A DNA stretch of 43,889 bases from an uncultured Clostridia bacterium (GCA_944384415.1 CALWTF010000017.1:1-43889), one strand, 5' to 3'. Numbered from the stretch's first letter, positions 35,452-43,889 are shown. Notes: generated from the sequence alone by a model not told the origin. Program-made: numbers and translations.

Positions 35452-37917
35452 TTAGGCAGGTTTAATTGAATTAAATTTAATCTTTAATGTACCATCTTTT
35501 TCATCAATTGTAACTCTTGCTCCGCCCTCTATTTTTGAAGATAAAATTTCATCTGCCAATCTATCCTCAATTTCTTGTTCAATAACCCTACGCAATGGTC
35601 TTGCTCCCCACTCGATATTATTACCTTTTTCAACCAAATACCTTAACGCACCCTCGGTTAATTTAATATCTATTTGTTGAGATTTCAACTTATTTGAAAG
35701 CTTAGTTATTAAAATTTTTGCAACTAAAGCCAACTGTTGTTTAGTTAAAGATTTAAAAATAACAATTGAATCAATTCGATTAATAAATTCTGGTCTAAAT
35801 TGCTTTTTTAAGGCATTCATTAAAATCTCTTCTGCTTCATTATCTAATTTTTCAATTTCTTCAATGTCAGTAGTTTGTTGAAATTGTTTTCTGTTTTTTT
35901 GATATGCACTTTCACCAACACCTGCATTACTTGTCATAATTACTATTGCATTTTTAAAACTAACAGTTCTTCCGTGGCTATCAGTTAATCTTCCATCATC
36001 AAGCACCTGTAGTAAAATGTTGAATATATCTGGGTGAGCTTTTTCTATTTCATCAAATAAAATAACAGAATAAGGTTTGTGTCGAACCTGTTCAGTTAAT
36101 TGTCCACCATCATCGTGTCCAATATATCCAGGAGGCGAACCAATTAATTTACTAACCGAATGAGCTTCCATATATTCACTCATATCTAATCTAATAATAT
36201 GATTTTCATCATCAAACATTGCCTCGGCTAACGCTTTGCTTAACTCGGTTTTTCCAACACCAGTTGGCCCTAAAAACAAAAATGAACCAATTGGTCTATT
36301 TGGGTCTTTTAAACCTGCCCTAGCCCTTCGAATAGCCTTGCTAACAACCTCAACTGCTTTATCTTGACCGATAACACGCTTATGCAAAATTTCTTCCAAT
36401 TTTAACAATTTTTCCCTTTCAGTTGAAGTTAATTTTGTAACTGGGATATGAGTCCAAGCACTTACCACACGAGCAATATCTTCTTTGTGAATAACTGGAA
36501 CATTGTTTTGCCTTTCTTGGTTATATTCATCTTCGCATTTTTCAATTTCGCTACTAACTTTTGCAATTTGGTCGCGAATTGATGCAGCCATTTCAAAATT
36601 TTGAGCTATAACTGCTTCTTTTTTATCGTTTTCCAACCTTGTCAACAAATCTTGTTTTTCTTTTAATGGTTCAGGGGTTGCCGTTCCACTTACTTTTGCT
36701 CTAGCACTAGCTTCATCAATAAGGTCAATCGCTTTGTCTGGCAAACTTCTATCCATAATATATCTATCACTTAACTGTGCAGCAGATTCAATTGCTTCAT
36801 CTGTAATTTTAACATTATGAAATGCTTCAAAAGAATCTCTTAAACCATTTAAAATCAAAATAGTTTGTTCAACACTTGGTGGATTAACAATAATTGGCTG
36901 AAATCTTCTTTCAAGTGCTTTATCTTTTTCTATAAATTTTCTATATTCGTCAGTAGTCGTAGCACCTATTGTTTGAAGTTCTCCCCTAGCTAAATAAGGT
37001 TTTAACATATCAGCTGGACTTATTTCGCCATTATCACCACCAGCTTGTGCTAAAGTGTGCAATTCATCAATAAATACTATAATATTTCCATTTTGTATTA
37101 TTGTTTCTATTGCATCTTTTAATTTTTCTTCCATACTTCCACGAAATTTCGTTCCCGCAACCAAACCACCTATTTCAAGCGAATAAACTATTTTATTTTT
37201 AAGTTGGTCAGGAACATTGCCTTTAACAATCGCTTGTGCCAATCCCTCAACAACTGCACTTTTTCCAACACCTGCTTCTCCAATTAAAACTGGATTGTTT
37301 TTTGTTTTCCTACATAAAATTTCAATAACTCGTTCAGTTTCTTGTTCTCTTCCTATAACAGGGTCAAGTTTGTTCTCTCTTGCTTTTTCTGTAAGGTCAA
37401 TCCCCATATCTAAAAGTTTTTTAGGTAAAGCACTGTTACCCTGTGTAACTGACTGCTCTTCTTGTTCACCACCATTACTATCACGCAATGCACTAACTAC
37501 CTCTTGTTTTAAATGTTCTATATTAACTTTAAAACCTCGTTCTAGCATGGTTACAGCAACACATTCATTACTAGACAACAAAGCTAACATAATATGTTCA
37601 GTTCCAACAAAATCGTGTCCTAAATTATTAGCAACCGCCTGTCCAACACGCAAAATTTCTTTTACTCTTGGCGTAACTTCAATAATTTCTGGGTCAGAAA
37701 AACTATTGCCCTTTTCCATACTTTCATCAAATAGCTGTAAATAAGTTTGCTGAGTAACACCATATTTAGCAAGTAATTTACTTGAAAGACAATCTTGTAC
37801 CGAAATTATACCAAAAAGCAAGTGTTCTGTTCCCAATTGTTCATGTCCACTTTTCATTGCTAATTCATTTGCATTTTGTAAAACTTTTTGAACCATTCTT
37901 GTAAATCCTTGATACAT
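35452..37917 (-). CDS. clpC: Clp protease ATPase subunit ClpC
   Basis: ClpC is the AAA+ unfoldase of ClpCP; in Bacillota it degrades arginine-phosphorylated and adaptor-bound proteins. Two N-terminal Clp repeats cover about 1-145. AAA-1 has GEAGVGKS at 213-220. A middle domain with UVR-like helix ([21 protein letters not shown]) and AAA-2 with [16 protein letters not shown] follow. The UVR/M domain distinguishes ClpC from ClpB and ClpE. Length is 821 aa. AGGAAGTGA precedes the ATG. It lies 15 nt behind mcsB in the mcsA-mcsB-clpC operon. Confidence 0.97.
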   Translation of the reverse strand: MYQGFTRMVQKVLQNANELAMKSGHEQLGTEHLLFGIISVQDCLSSKLLAKYGVTQQTYLQLFDESMEKGNSFSDPEIIEVTPRVKEILRVGQAVANNLGHDFVGTEHIMLALLSSNECVAVTMLERGFKVNIEHLKQEVVSALRDSNGGEQEEQSVTQGNSALPKKLLDMGIDLTEKARENKLDPVIGREQETERVIEILCRKTKNNPVLIGEAGVGKSAVVEGLAQAIVKGNVPDQLKNKIVYSLEIGGLVAGTKFRGSMEEKLKDAIETIIQNGNIIVFIDELHTLAQAGGDNGEISPADMLKPYLARGELQTIGATTTDEYRKFIEKDKALERRFQPIIVNPPSVEQTILILNGLRDSFEAFHNVKITDEAIESAAQLSDRYIMDRSLPDKAIDLIDEASARAKVSGTATPEPLKEKQDLLTRLENDKKEAVIAQNFEMAASIRDQIAKVSSEIEKCEDEYNQERQNNVPVIHKEDIARVVSAWTHIPVTKLTSTEREKLLKLEEILHKRVIGQDKAVEVVSKAIRRARAGLKDPNRPIGSFLFLGPTGVGKTELSKALAEAMFDDENHIIRLDMSEYMEAHSVSKLIGSPPGYIGHDDGGQLTEQVRHKPYSVILFDEIEKAHPDIFNILLQVLDDGRLTDSHGRTVSFKNAIVIMTSNAGVGESAYQKNRKQFQQTTDIEEIEKLDNEAEEILMNALKKQFRPEFINRIDSIVIFKSLTKQQLALVAKILITKLSNKLKSQQIDIKLTEGALRYLVEKGNNIEWGARPLRRVIEQEIEDRLADEILSSKIEGGARVTIDEKDGTLKIKFNSIKPA

Positions 37918-37932
37918 TTCATCACTTCCTTA

Positions 37933-38931
37933 TTATAAATTTTTAAAAAATGTATTTAAAAGTTTTGCCCTCTCAATATCACATTCTTCAATTGACATAA
38001 CCCGTCCATTTAATATTTGCAATTGCGCAGGTGCACAATCTTCAATTAAATCATCAAATTCCTGTTGATTTCTTATTTTTATTATACCTAAACTTATACC
38101 TAGCTTCACTTTCGCAAACATTTTCAAAAAGGTATTATGATTGATTGAATAACTGTTTTCTAAAATATTTTCTGCTTGTAATATTTCACTTTTTAATTTG
38201 TTAGGATTACGCATATATAAATCTTGCCTTGCTTTTTGTTCTAAATTACAAATTTTTTCCACTGTATCATTTATATTATTTATTATATTTTCTTCGTTTA
38301 TTCCAAAAGAACTTGAATTACTAACTTGATAAAAATAACATTCAGCATTACTACTTTCACCATATGCACCACGAACAACAATTCCAAGTTTATTAACTGT
38401 ATCAATAACTTTACTAATACGAGAAGTTAAAGTTAACCCTGGCAAAAATAACATAATAGATGCACGCATCGCCGTTCCTAAATTGGTTGGACAAGCAGTT
38501 AAAAAACCTAATCTTTTATCATACGCAATTTCTAAATTTTCCATAAATAATGCATCAATTTCATTTAATGTTTCCCATGCTTGCAAAAGTTTAAATCCCT
38601 TCAATATACACTGTTCTCTAAAATGGTCTTCTTCATTTAGCATTATACTAATTGTTTGGTCATCGTTTAAAATTAAAGCACCTAAATTTGAATTATGTAC
38701 TAAATCATTACTTACAAGATGTTTTTCAATTAACATTTCTTTATTTAAAGCCGCAATATTTTTAAGTAAAAAAAATTGCATTTCTTTACCTTTTAAAATT
38801 TTTTGACACGGTATAACTACCTCATCTAAAGCCTGTTTTTCAGTCATTCGTGACGGAAAAGGTAGCCCTTTTATGTTTCTTGCAAGTCTAATTCTACTAC
38901 TTAAAACACAGTTATCTAAACATTGCAACAT
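37933..38931 (-). CDS. mcsB: Protein arginine kinase McsB
   Basis: McsB phosphorylates arginines on aberrant proteins and on CtsR, tagging them for ClpCP. It is related to phosphagen kinases: SSRIRLARN near the start, NEEDHFREQ for binding, and GFLTACPTNLGTAMRAS for the guanidino/nucleotide pocket. The 332 aa are slightly shorter than the usual 350-365; the C-terminal domain is intact by eye. Start and stop overlap by one base with mcsA (TAATG), so translation is coupled. Confidence 0.95.
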   Translation of the reverse strand: MLQCLDNCVLSSRIRLARNIKGLPFPSRMTEKQALDEVVIPCQKILKGKEMQFFLLKNIAALNKEMLIEKHLVSNDLVHNSNLGALILNDDQTISIMLNEEDHFREQCILKGFKLLQAWETLNEIDALFMENLEIAYDKRLGFLTACPTNLGTAMRASIMLFLPGLTLTSRISKVIDTVNKLGIVVRGAYGESSNAECYFYQVSNSSSFGINEENIINNINDTVEKICNLEQKARQDLYMRNPNKLKSEILQAENILENSYSINHNTFLKMFAKVKLGISLGIIKIRNQQEFDDLIEDCAPAQLQILNGRVMSIEECDIERAKLLNTFFKNL

Positions 38932-39212
38932 TATTCACCACCTTGTTTTATGCAATCAATTTCTTTTTTCAATAAACTTGCATACTCATAATTTTCTTCA
39001 ATAACGGCCTTTTTCAATTTCTCTTGTAATTCACTCAATCTAGGTTCATCATCAAAAAAATTTTTAGAAAAACTGCTTGTATGCTCATTCAAACCAAACA
39101 TACGAAAAATAACAGGTTCAATAACTTCTGACAAATTTTTATAACATTCAGAACACCCCAAAAAACCAGTTTCTAAAAACTGGCTACTTGTACACCCGCA
39201 AACAGAACACAC
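38931..39212 (-). CDS. mcsA: Short McsA-like activator of McsB
   Basis: McsA activates McsB and binds heavy metals through zinc fingers. The sequence matches the C-terminal half of normal McsA: a CxxC...CxxC finger (CSVCGC, then GCSEC) and a UVR helix (ELQEKLKKAVIEENYEYASLL). The usual N-terminal finger is missing. The only standard start is GTG 39212, which begins right at the finger and has no ribosome site. The frame is open further up to the TAG of the amidohydrolase gene (39339-39341). In that stretch, ATT 39329 lies 5 nt after an AGGGGG and would give about 133 aa. A non-standard start, or loss of the first finger, must be assumed. Confidence 0.75.
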   Translation of the reverse strand: MCSVCGCTSSQFLETGFLGCSECYKNLSEVIEPVIFRMFGLNEHTSSFSKNFFDDEPRLSELQEKLKKAVIEENYEYASLLKKEIDCIKQGGE

Positions 39213-39338
39213 TGTTTTATTGGTATTTTTTTGTTTATTAGGTGAAGATGAAACAAAATCAAAAAATTCACCAACATTTACAGTTGTAAATTCATCATCA
39301 GATAAATTTTTATCATTCCAGTTGATAATGCAATCCCC

Positions 39339-40643
39339 CTAGGAATTTGATTTTTTTATTGTATCTTTTAACCTTTGTATATTTTGTAAACAATGCTCAC
39401 AAATTGAACTATAACTGTGACCTATATAAAAATTCCCTTTCTCGTAAAGAACACTTCCAGCTACAACTGTCATAACAACATCGCTAGCATCAGCAGAATA
39501 AACAATGTTAGAAAGAACATTATTTATAGGTTGCCAATGCGGTTCTTTTATACTTATTCTAATAAGGTCCGCTTGATAACCCGCCGTTAGTTGACCAATT
39601 TTATCTTCCATTTGTAATGCTTTTGCACCACCACGAGTTGCCATTAAAATTACATCTTTTGCAGAAACAACTTTTGCATCTTTTAAATAGCCTTTTTGAA
39701 CTGTCGAAACTAAATACATTTCTCTAAACATATTTAAAGCATTATTTGAAGCCACACTATCTGTACCTAAACAAAGATTTACACCTTTTTCTAAATAAGA
39801 AGTAACAGGAGCTATACCACTTGCAAGTTTTAAATTACTGCCCATATTAATAGCAACACTAACATCATATTTTTTTAATATCTCTATATCATTTTTATCA
39901 ACATGTACACCATGAGCTATAACTGTTGGATAATCAAAAAATCCCTCTTGTTCTAAATATTCAACTGGTGTAACGCCACGCTCTTTAACACAATTTCCAA
40001 CCTCATTTAATGTTTCACAAAGATGAATACATTGTGGTAAACCATATTTTTTGGCAATTGATGTACAATCATTTAAACCCTGTTCATCAACAGTAAATAT
40101 TGAATGACTAGAAACAAAAAATGTTACCAAAGGGTTCCCCTTATCTAATGAAGCGTGCCTGTTCTCCCACTCTTTTTTTCTAACTTCAGCAGGAACCCGA
40201 TATTTTACATCAACACCTATTGCTGCACGCATACCACTTGTTTCAAATGCTTGTGTCATACTTGGTTGATGAAAATAAGTTGTTAAAGTGCTAGTTGTTC
40301 CACCACGAACCATCTCAGCAATTGAAAGCATTGTTGACCAGTACATATCATCTTCAGTTATAATTTCCTCAAATGGACGAATGTTATCATACCACCAATT
40401 TTGAAAATCGCAATCTTCCGCAACACCTCGAAAAATTTGCATTGGAACATGTGAATGTGCATTTATTAAACCTGGCATAACAATGTCACCCCAACAATTT
40501 ACAACCTTATCTGCCATAAAATTTATTTTTGGTGGACCAACATAAACTATTTTATCATCTTCAATCCAAACTTCACCATTTTCATATATATCAAAATTAT
40601 CATTACAAGTTATAACATAAGCATTGTAAAGCCTTATCTTCAT
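39339..40643 (-). CDS. Amidohydrolase, MTA/SAH deaminase-like
   Basis: A metal-dependent deaminase of the amidohydrolase superfamily, closest by motif to methylthioadenosine / S-adenosylhomocysteine deaminases (MtaD/SsnA group). The beta-strand-1 metal ligands HSH are at 63-65 after GLINA, metal-binding His follows in IHLCE and IAHGVHV, and the catalytic Asp is in LCLGTDSVASNN. Flanking beta-sandwich pieces of the composite domain are seen at both ends. ATG 40643 has TTGGAGG 7 nt upstream, giving 434 aa. The gene ends in TAG directly in frame with mcsA. It occupies the place where ctsR would precede mcsA. Confidence 0.88.
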   Translation of the reverse strand: MKIRLYNAYVITCNDNFDIYENGEVWIEDDKIVYVGPPKINFMADKVVNCWGDIVMPGLINAHSHVPMQIFRGVAEDCDFQNWWYDNIRPFEEIITEDDMYWSTMLSIAEMVRGGTTSTLTTYFHQPSMTQAFETSGMRAAIGVDVKYRVPAEVRKKEWENRHASLDKGNPLVTFFVSSHSIFTVDEQGLNDCTSIAKKYGLPQCIHLCETLNEVGNCVKERGVTPVEYLEQEGFFDYPTVIAHGVHVDKNDIEILKKYDVSVAINMGSNLKLASGIAPVTSYLEKGVNLCLGTDSVASNNALNMFREMYLVSTVQKGYLKDAKVVSAKDVILMATRGGAKALQMEDKIGQLTAGYQADLIRISIKEPHWQPINNVLSNIVYSADASDVVMTVVAGSVLYEKGNFYIGHSYSSICEHCLQNIQRLKDTIKKSNS

Positions 40644-40732
40644 AAATTCCTCCAATGTTATATAAGTATATAACAAAATTCACACTTTTGCAAAACATTT
40701 AAACTAATTTTATTCAAAATTTGTTTAATATA

Positions 40733-40761
40733 TGGACATTAAAAAAAACTTATGCTATAAT
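40733..40761 (+). promoter_or_regulatory. Promoter of dinB
   Basis: TGGACA (40733-40738), 17 nt and TATAAT (40756-40761). Two GAACA half-sites follow at the expected transcription start, but no full LexA inverted repeat is present. Confidence 0.65.
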
Positions 40762-40791
40762 TAGAACAAACGAACAAAATATGGAGTTGTT

Positions 40792-42021
40792 ATGGATAAA
40801 GAACCTGTTATTTTGCACTGTGATATAAACAATTTTTATGCATCAGTTGAATGTGTTTTAAATCCTAAATTAAAAACAATGCCAGTAGTTGTTGCTGGAA
40901 ATCCTCAAATGCGACACGGTGTTGTTCTTGCAAAAAACGAAATAGCAAAAAAAAGAGGCATCAAAACAGGACATGTACTTTGGGAGGCAAAACAACTTTG
41001 TCCTAACCTTATTTGTCTTCCTCCACAACATTCAATTTATCAACAATATAGTAGACAAATTTTTGAAATTTATACAAGATTTACCGATAAAGTAGAAAGT
41101 TTTGGACCAGATGAATGTTGGCTTGATGTAACAGATTTTACTCACCTTTTTGGAACTGGTGAACAAATTGCAAATAAATTGCGTAAAATAGTTTTTGAAG
41201 AAACTGGTCTTACTATATCAGTAGGGGTTTCATTTAATAAATATTTTGCAAAACTAGGAAGTGACCTAAAAAAACCAAACGCTACAACAATAATAAATAA
41301 AAATAATTTCAAGCAAAAAATAGGAAATTTACCTGTAAATTCACTTATTATGATAGGTAAAAAAACATATGAAAAATTAACAAAACTAAATATACACACA
41401 ATAAATGAACTTGCCGATGCAGATGTTAATTTATTAAAACAAAAATTTGGAATAATTGGTGAAAAACTTTCTAAAATAGCAAACGGAACTGATGACACAA
41501 AAATAGCTTCTTGTAATACCGCAACTGTTACAAAAAGTGTTGGAAATGGTTATACAACAAAATACGACTTAAAATCTATTGATGAAATTGAAACTCTTAT
41601 TTGTACAATTTCTGAAAAAGTAGCTTTTCGAATGCGCCAAAAAAATGTAAAGGGAAAAACTGTTCATGTTTGGTTAAAAAATTGGGATTTAACAACATCA
41701 TCACATTCACAAAGTATGTGTGAATCAACAAATATAGCAAGTGAAATTTCTGATTTCGCTATTTCAATGTTGCATAAATATTGGAAAGTAGACACTCTTT
41801 GCCTGCGTGCAATTAGAGTTTCGGTTAGTTCTTTGGAACAAAATGACACAAAAACACAAATAAAAATGTTTGAAAGTAAAAAACACAATAATATGCAAAA
41901 ACTTGATAAAATTATTGATAAAATGCGCGACAAATATGGATATCATATTATAAAATCCGCCAAAACTGTTAATTGTGATTTTATTGATTTATTTGAGGCA
42001 AGTGATGAAAATGAAGATTAA
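40792..42021 (+). CDS. dinB: DNA polymerase IV (Y family)
   Basis: Translesion polymerase. Catalytic acidic residues are Asp11 (HCDINNFYASVE) and Asp107-Glu108 (SFGPDECWLDVTD), the latter a Clostridia-type variant of the S-DEA-LD motif. The thumb HhH region and little-finger domain follow. The 409 aa lie near the usual 350-420. The C-terminus has no classic clamp-binding QLxLF box; KTQIKMFESK around 353-360 is a possible weak version. GGAG lies 6 nt before the ATG. It stands alone with its own promoter, divergent from the amidohydrolase. Confidence 0.93.
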   Translation: MDKEPVILHCDINNFYASVECVLNPKLKTMPVVVAGNPQMRHGVVLAKNEIAKKRGIKTGHVLWEAKQLCPNLICLPPQHSIYQQYSRQIFEIYTRFTDKVESFGPDECWLDVTDFTHLFGTGEQIANKLRKIVFEETGLTISVGVSFNKYFAKLGSDLKKPNATTIINKNNFKQKIGNLPVNSLIMIGKKTYEKLTKLNIHTINELADADVNLLKQKFGIIGEKLSKIANGTDDTKIASCNTATVTKSVGNGYTTKYDLKSIDEIETLICTISEKVAFRMRQKNVKGKTVHVWLKNWDLTTSSHSQSMCESTNIASEISDFAISMLHKYWKVDTLCLRAIRVSVSSLEQNDTKTQIKMFESKKHNNMQKLDKIIDKMRDKYGYHIIKSAKTVNCDFIDLFEASDENED

Positions 42022-42086
42022 TTTTTATTAAGGATATAACAAAAATTTTTATAAATAAAAAATTAATAAAAATTTATGAAAATCTG

Positions 42087-42115
42087 TTGACAATATTAAT
42101 AAAATAATGTATTAT
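42087..42115 (+). promoter_or_regulatory. Promoter of the tRNA operon
   Basis: TTGACA (42087-42092), exactly 17 nt and TATTAT (42110-42115), 25 nt before the first tRNA. Confidence 0.8.
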
Positions 42116-42139
42116 AAAAATGTTATATCACATTTCCAA

Positions 42140-42216
42140 CGGGATGTAGCGCAGTTGGCTAACGCACTTGATTTGGGATCAAGGGACCGGGGGTTCGAGT
42201 CCCTCCATCCCGACCA
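42140..42216 (+). tRNA. tRNA-Pro (TGG)
   Basis: Acceptor CGGGATG/CATCCCG with the C1-G72 pair typical of bacterial tRNA-Pro. The anticodon stem CTTGA/TCAAG and loop TTTGGGA give TGG. T loop is TTCGAGT. CCA is encoded. First of six tRNAs. Confidence 0.97.
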
Positions 42217-42254
42217 TTGCTATTGATATAACACTATTATAGCATACTTAATAA

Positions 42255-42331
42255 GGCCTGGTAGCTCAGTTGGTTAGAGCGCCTCCCTGTCACGGAGGAG
42301 GTCGAGAGTTCGAGTCTCTTCCAGGTCGCCA
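42255..42331 (+). tRNA. tRNA-Asp (GTC)
   Basis: Acceptor GGCCTGG/CCAGGTC with one G-T pair. The anticodon loop CTGTCAC gives GTC. CCA is encoded (discriminator G, as usual for Asp). Confidence 0.97.
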
Positions 42332-42361
42332 TTTTTTTACCCAGTAACAAGGGTTTTTTGA

Positions 42362-42438
42362 GGGACTTTAGCTCAGTTGGTTAGAGCAATCGGCTCATAA
42401 CCGATCGGTCCAAGGTTCGAGTCCTTGAAGTCCCACCA
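42362..42438 (+). tRNA. tRNA with CAT anticodon (Met elongator or lysidine-type Ile2)
   Basis: Acceptor GGGACTT/AAGTCCC is perfect; the anticodon loop CTCATAA gives CAT. It is not the initiator, because position 1-72 is paired. Its body resembles Ile2/Met forms of Bacillota, and sequence alone does not decide between elongator Met and the tRNA whose C34 is changed to lysidine by TilS. CCA is encoded. Confidence 0.93.
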
Positions 42439-42457
42439 TAAAAAAACATCGGCCCAC

Positions 42458-42476
42458 ATAAAGCATTTTGCTTTAT
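42458..42476 (+). other. Spacer hairpin between CAT-tRNA and tRNA-Phe
   Basis: ATAAAGCA TTT TGCTTTAT is a perfect 8-bp stem two bases before tRNA-Phe, without a T tail. It is probably an RNA-processing structure. Confidence 0.45.
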
Positions 42477-42478
42477 AT

Positions 42479-42554
<76 letters not shown>

Positions 42555-42557
42555 TAT

Positions 42558-42632
42558 GCTGGCGTGGCTCAACGGTAGAGCAGCTGACTTGTAATCAGCA
42601 GGTTGGAGGTTCGATTCCTCTCGCCAGCTCCA
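42558..42632 (+). tRNA. tRNA-Thr (TGT)
   Basis: Acceptor GCTGGCG/CGCCAGC is perfect; the anticodon loop CTTGTAA gives TGT; discriminator T; CCA encoded. It starts 3 nt after tRNA-Phe. Confidence 0.97.
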
Positions 42633-42654
42633 TTCTCACACTTGTTGTGAGAAT
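42632..42654 (+). other. Spacer hairpin between tRNA-Thr and tRNA-Tyr
   Basis: ATTCTCACA CTTGT TGTGAGAAT is a perfect 9-bp stem starting at the last A of the tRNA-Thr CCA. No T tail follows. A second inverted repeat (ACTGGTG/CACCAGT, 42664-42690) precedes tRNA-Tyr. Confidence 0.45.
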
Positions 42655-42697
42655 AGTTAATAAACTGGTGTTTGCATTTTGTTTCACCAGTAACTAT

Positions 42698-42783
42698 GGA
42701 CAGTTTCCAGAGCGGCCAAATGGAGCAGACTGTAAATCTGTTGTCGGAAGACTTCGGTGGTTCGAATCCACCACTGTCCACCA
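42698..42783 (+). tRNA. tRNA-Tyr (GTA)
   Basis: Class II tRNA, 86 nt. Acceptor GGACAGT/ACTGTCC is perfect; the anticodon stem CAGA/TCTG with loop CTGTAAA gives GTA; a long variable arm and T loop TTCGAAT follow; CCA encoded. Last tRNA of the operon. Confidence 0.97.
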
Positions 42784-42816
42784 AAAAGGTTTGTTTTTGC
42801 AAGCCTTTTTATTTTT
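42784..42816 (+). terminator. Terminator of the tRNA operon
   Basis: AAAAGGTTTG, a short T-rich loop and CAAGCCTTTT form a stem with one G-T pair, then a long T-rich tail. It starts directly after tRNA-Tyr. Confidence 0.85.
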
Positions 42817-42826
42817 ATGATTGAAA

Positions 42827-42862
42827 AATAAAAAGCACTTTTAAAGTAAAGTGCTTTTTATT
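42827..42862 (-). terminator. Terminator of the AT-hook membrane gene
   Basis: AATAAAAAGCACTTT and AAAGTGCTTTTTATT form a 15-bp stem with a 6-nt loop; the outer A/T part supplies the T tail on the minus strand. It overlaps the stop codon at 42861. Confidence 0.75.
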
Positions 42863-43526
42863 AATTATGCGTATTCTTTTCCCAATCAATAATTTTAAAT
42901 CTACCAATAAATGGCAGTGGGTCTGCCCTTCCATAACAAGCATTATAAATGCCAATATTTAAGAATATAATATTAAAAATAAATGTTAAAGGTAAAAAAA
43001 TCATACCTAAAGGCAACCAAATAAAATATAAAGCTGTTGAAACACCATAAGTTACAATAGCAAACAATAACAATAATAAACCTTGATTAGAATGATATTT
43101 TGCAAATTTTTCATCTTTAAACCAAATAAATGGTAAAAAGAACAAAATATAAGAAAGTGCAGCAACAAGTTCAACTTTTGGTTTTGAATTATTTATATAA
43201 TGTAATCGCAAGTCATCATTAAAATTTACATCATCTTTATATAAAGCATTTTTGTGAACAACCACTTTTTCACCATTTTTAGGTTCATCTTGATTGATTG
43301 TTTTTTGCTGTAATGCCCTTTCTTTTGCTATTTTCCTAGCCTTTGCTGAATTCTTTGGAGGACGACCACGACGAACAATTGGAGGTCGCCCCCGTTTTGC
43401 CTTTTTGTTTTTTCTTTTACCTTTATCACTATCAACTTTTACCAAATCCAACTGTTCCTCTTTTCGTGTTGAAACAGAATCGTTTAAATCACTTGAAGCG
43501 GTATTCTTAATATTTGTTTCCGCCAT
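42861..43526 (-). CDS. AT-hook plus DUF4870-like membrane protein
   Basis: 221 aa. Residues 30-75 are highly basic and contain two AT-hook cores, KRGRPP at 44-49 and RRGRPP at 52-57, eight residues apart. Such hooks bind the minor groove of AT-rich DNA. A linker leads to a compact membrane domain at about 119-213: VELVAALSYILFFLPFIWF, then KYHSNQGLLLLLFAIVTYG, two more hydrophobic helices, and NACYGRADPLPFIGRFKI. This resembles the DUF4870/Tic20-like four-helix membrane family. The protein could tether DNA to the membrane. ATG 43526 is preceded by AGGGGGATAAA. No partner gene is visible. Confidence 0.82.
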   Translation of the reverse strand: MAETNIKNTASSDLNDSVSTRKEEQLDLVKVDSDKGKRKNKKAKRGRPPIVRRGRPPKNSAKARKIAKERALQQKTINQDEPKNGEKVVVHKNALYKDDVNFNDDLRLHYINNSKPKVELVAALSYILFFLPFIWFKDEKFAKYHSNQGLLLLLFAIVTYGVSTALYFIWLPLGMIFLPLTFIFNIIFLNIGIYNACYGRADPLPFIGRFKIIDWEKNTHN

Positions 43527-43758
43527 TTTATCCCCCTAAATTTTTATAATTCTATATACTCATTCTATTATAATATAAAAGAAAAAGCAAATATTTTTTA
43601 TTAATTAATTACATTTTGTAACATTTAAAATACTGTATATACTTTTTCTTATATAGTTATTTTAACAATAAAATAACAAAACTATGCGTAAAAAGTACTA
43701 TGCAATATAAAAAAATGAAGTTTAGTCAAGCAATTTTGAAACTAGCAGAATATTAAAG
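43527..43758. other. Gene-free AT-rich region upstream of the AT-hook gene
   Basis: It contains the ribosome site and a probable minus-strand promoter (TTGCTT, 17 nt, TAGAAT near 43560-43595). Two very short frames (8 and 13 codons, 43684 and 43715) have no support. I see no RNA gene. Confidence 0.4.
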
Positions 43759-43795
43759 AGAAACATAGGTAAAAACCACCTATGTTTTCTTTTTG
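43759..43795. terminator. Terminator near the right edge
   Basis: AAACATAGGT, a 7-nt loop and ACCTATGTTT form a 10-bp stem flanked by T-rich sequence on the plus strand and CTCTTT on the minus strand. It probably ends the minus-strand gene that enters from the right. Confidence 0.65.
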
Positions 43796-43809
43796 CACTT
43801 AATTCTCTC

Positions 43810-43889
43810 TTAATTGCAAAAAAAACGAATACTTCTGCCGTTGTCATAGGTTGTTATTATAATTTTCAATTTGCAAATTTTTAGACATT
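43810..43889 (-). CDS. Possible 3' end of a gene entering from the right edge
   Basis: One minus-strand frame is open from the window end to a TAA at 43812-43810, encoding about 25 residues ending in TTYDNGRSIRFFCN. A terminator follows 15 nt later. The fragment is too short to identify, and the frame could be open by chance. Confidence 0.25.
   Translation of the reverse strand, partial: CLKICKLKIIITTYDNGRSIRFFCN

Noticed and set aside
39339-39341. TAG between the amidohydrolase and mcsA as a recoded sense codon
   Set aside because: TAG is also a plain stop in secA and other genes here, both proteins are complete in family terms on either side, and no readthrough signal is visible. Kept only as a remark in the McsA finding.
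40762-40785. LexA (SOS) box upstream of dinB
   Set aside because: Two GAACA half-sites are present, but there is no inverted GTTCG partner at the right spacing.
43684-43756. Very short frames upstream of the right-edge terminator
   Set aside because: Eight and thirteen codons, no ribosome site, no conservation evidence.

Overview
The window looks like chromosomal DNA of an AT-rich, endospore-forming member of the Bacillota, most likely a clostridial anaerobe. The evidence is a complete spoIIAA-spoIIAB-sigF operon, mcsA-mcsB-clpC, a clostridial 2[4Fe-4S] ferredoxin, lon-engB and secA-prfB synteny, AGGAG-type ribosome sites and near-consensus TTGACA/TATAAT promoters. The intact 16S gene would settle the lineage by a database search; I do not name a genus from memory.

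Layout. Positions 1-555 hold a GC-richer, imperfect tandem repeat (about 200 bp units) without a convincing gene. A complete 16S rRNA gene (711-2224, minus) follows. It has a consensus promoter upstream and, unusually, an intrinsic terminator only about 130 nt after its 3' end, so it may not be joined to 23S. From 2785 to 15418 lie housekeeping genes: ung, a galU-like gene, tsaD, prfB (without the usual programmed frameshift), secA, comF, recD2, engB and lon. From 15591 to 19892 is a sporulation-flavoured block: an unrecognised 197-aa protein, sigF-spoIIAB-spoIIAA, a cytoplasmic subtilase, and two unrecognised small genes facing away from each other. From 19894 to 25677 are a degenerate ABC-ATPase overlapping an orphan PucR-type HTH, an alpha-oxoamine synthase, a membrane GT2 glycosyltransferase, a degenerate Ppx/GppA-like protein and a ferredoxin. 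A lone tRNA-Leu(AAG) with its own promoter and terminator separates these from a complete type I restriction-modification operon, hsdR-hsdM-hsdS (26147-32129).

From 32303 to 42021 lie small accessory genes (DUF378, Nudix, SGNH hydrolase, a membrane-bound XRE regulator with an apparently leaderless promoter and operator-like repeats), long-form hpf, clpC-mcsB-mcsA (the protein-arginine-phosphate/ClpCP quality-control module, with a shortened McsA and no ctsR), an MTA/SAH-deaminase-like amidohydrolase and dinB. A six-tRNA operon (Pro, Asp, Met/Ile2, Phe, Thr, Tyr) follows at 42140-42783, then a membrane protein with two N-terminal AT-hooks (42861-43526). A possible 3' end of another minus-strand gene lies at the right edge.

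How the genes work together: lon, clpC/mcsAB and the subtilase serve proteolysis; hpf, prfB, tsaD, engB, the tRNAs and 16S serve translation; ung, recD2, comF and dinB serve DNA repair or uptake; the spoIIA operon controls forespore gene expression. The parts least explained by known families are the degenerate ABC/HTH pair, the degenerate Ppx-like protein, the AT-hook membrane protein, the short McsA, and the 16S-terminator-repeat arrangement.
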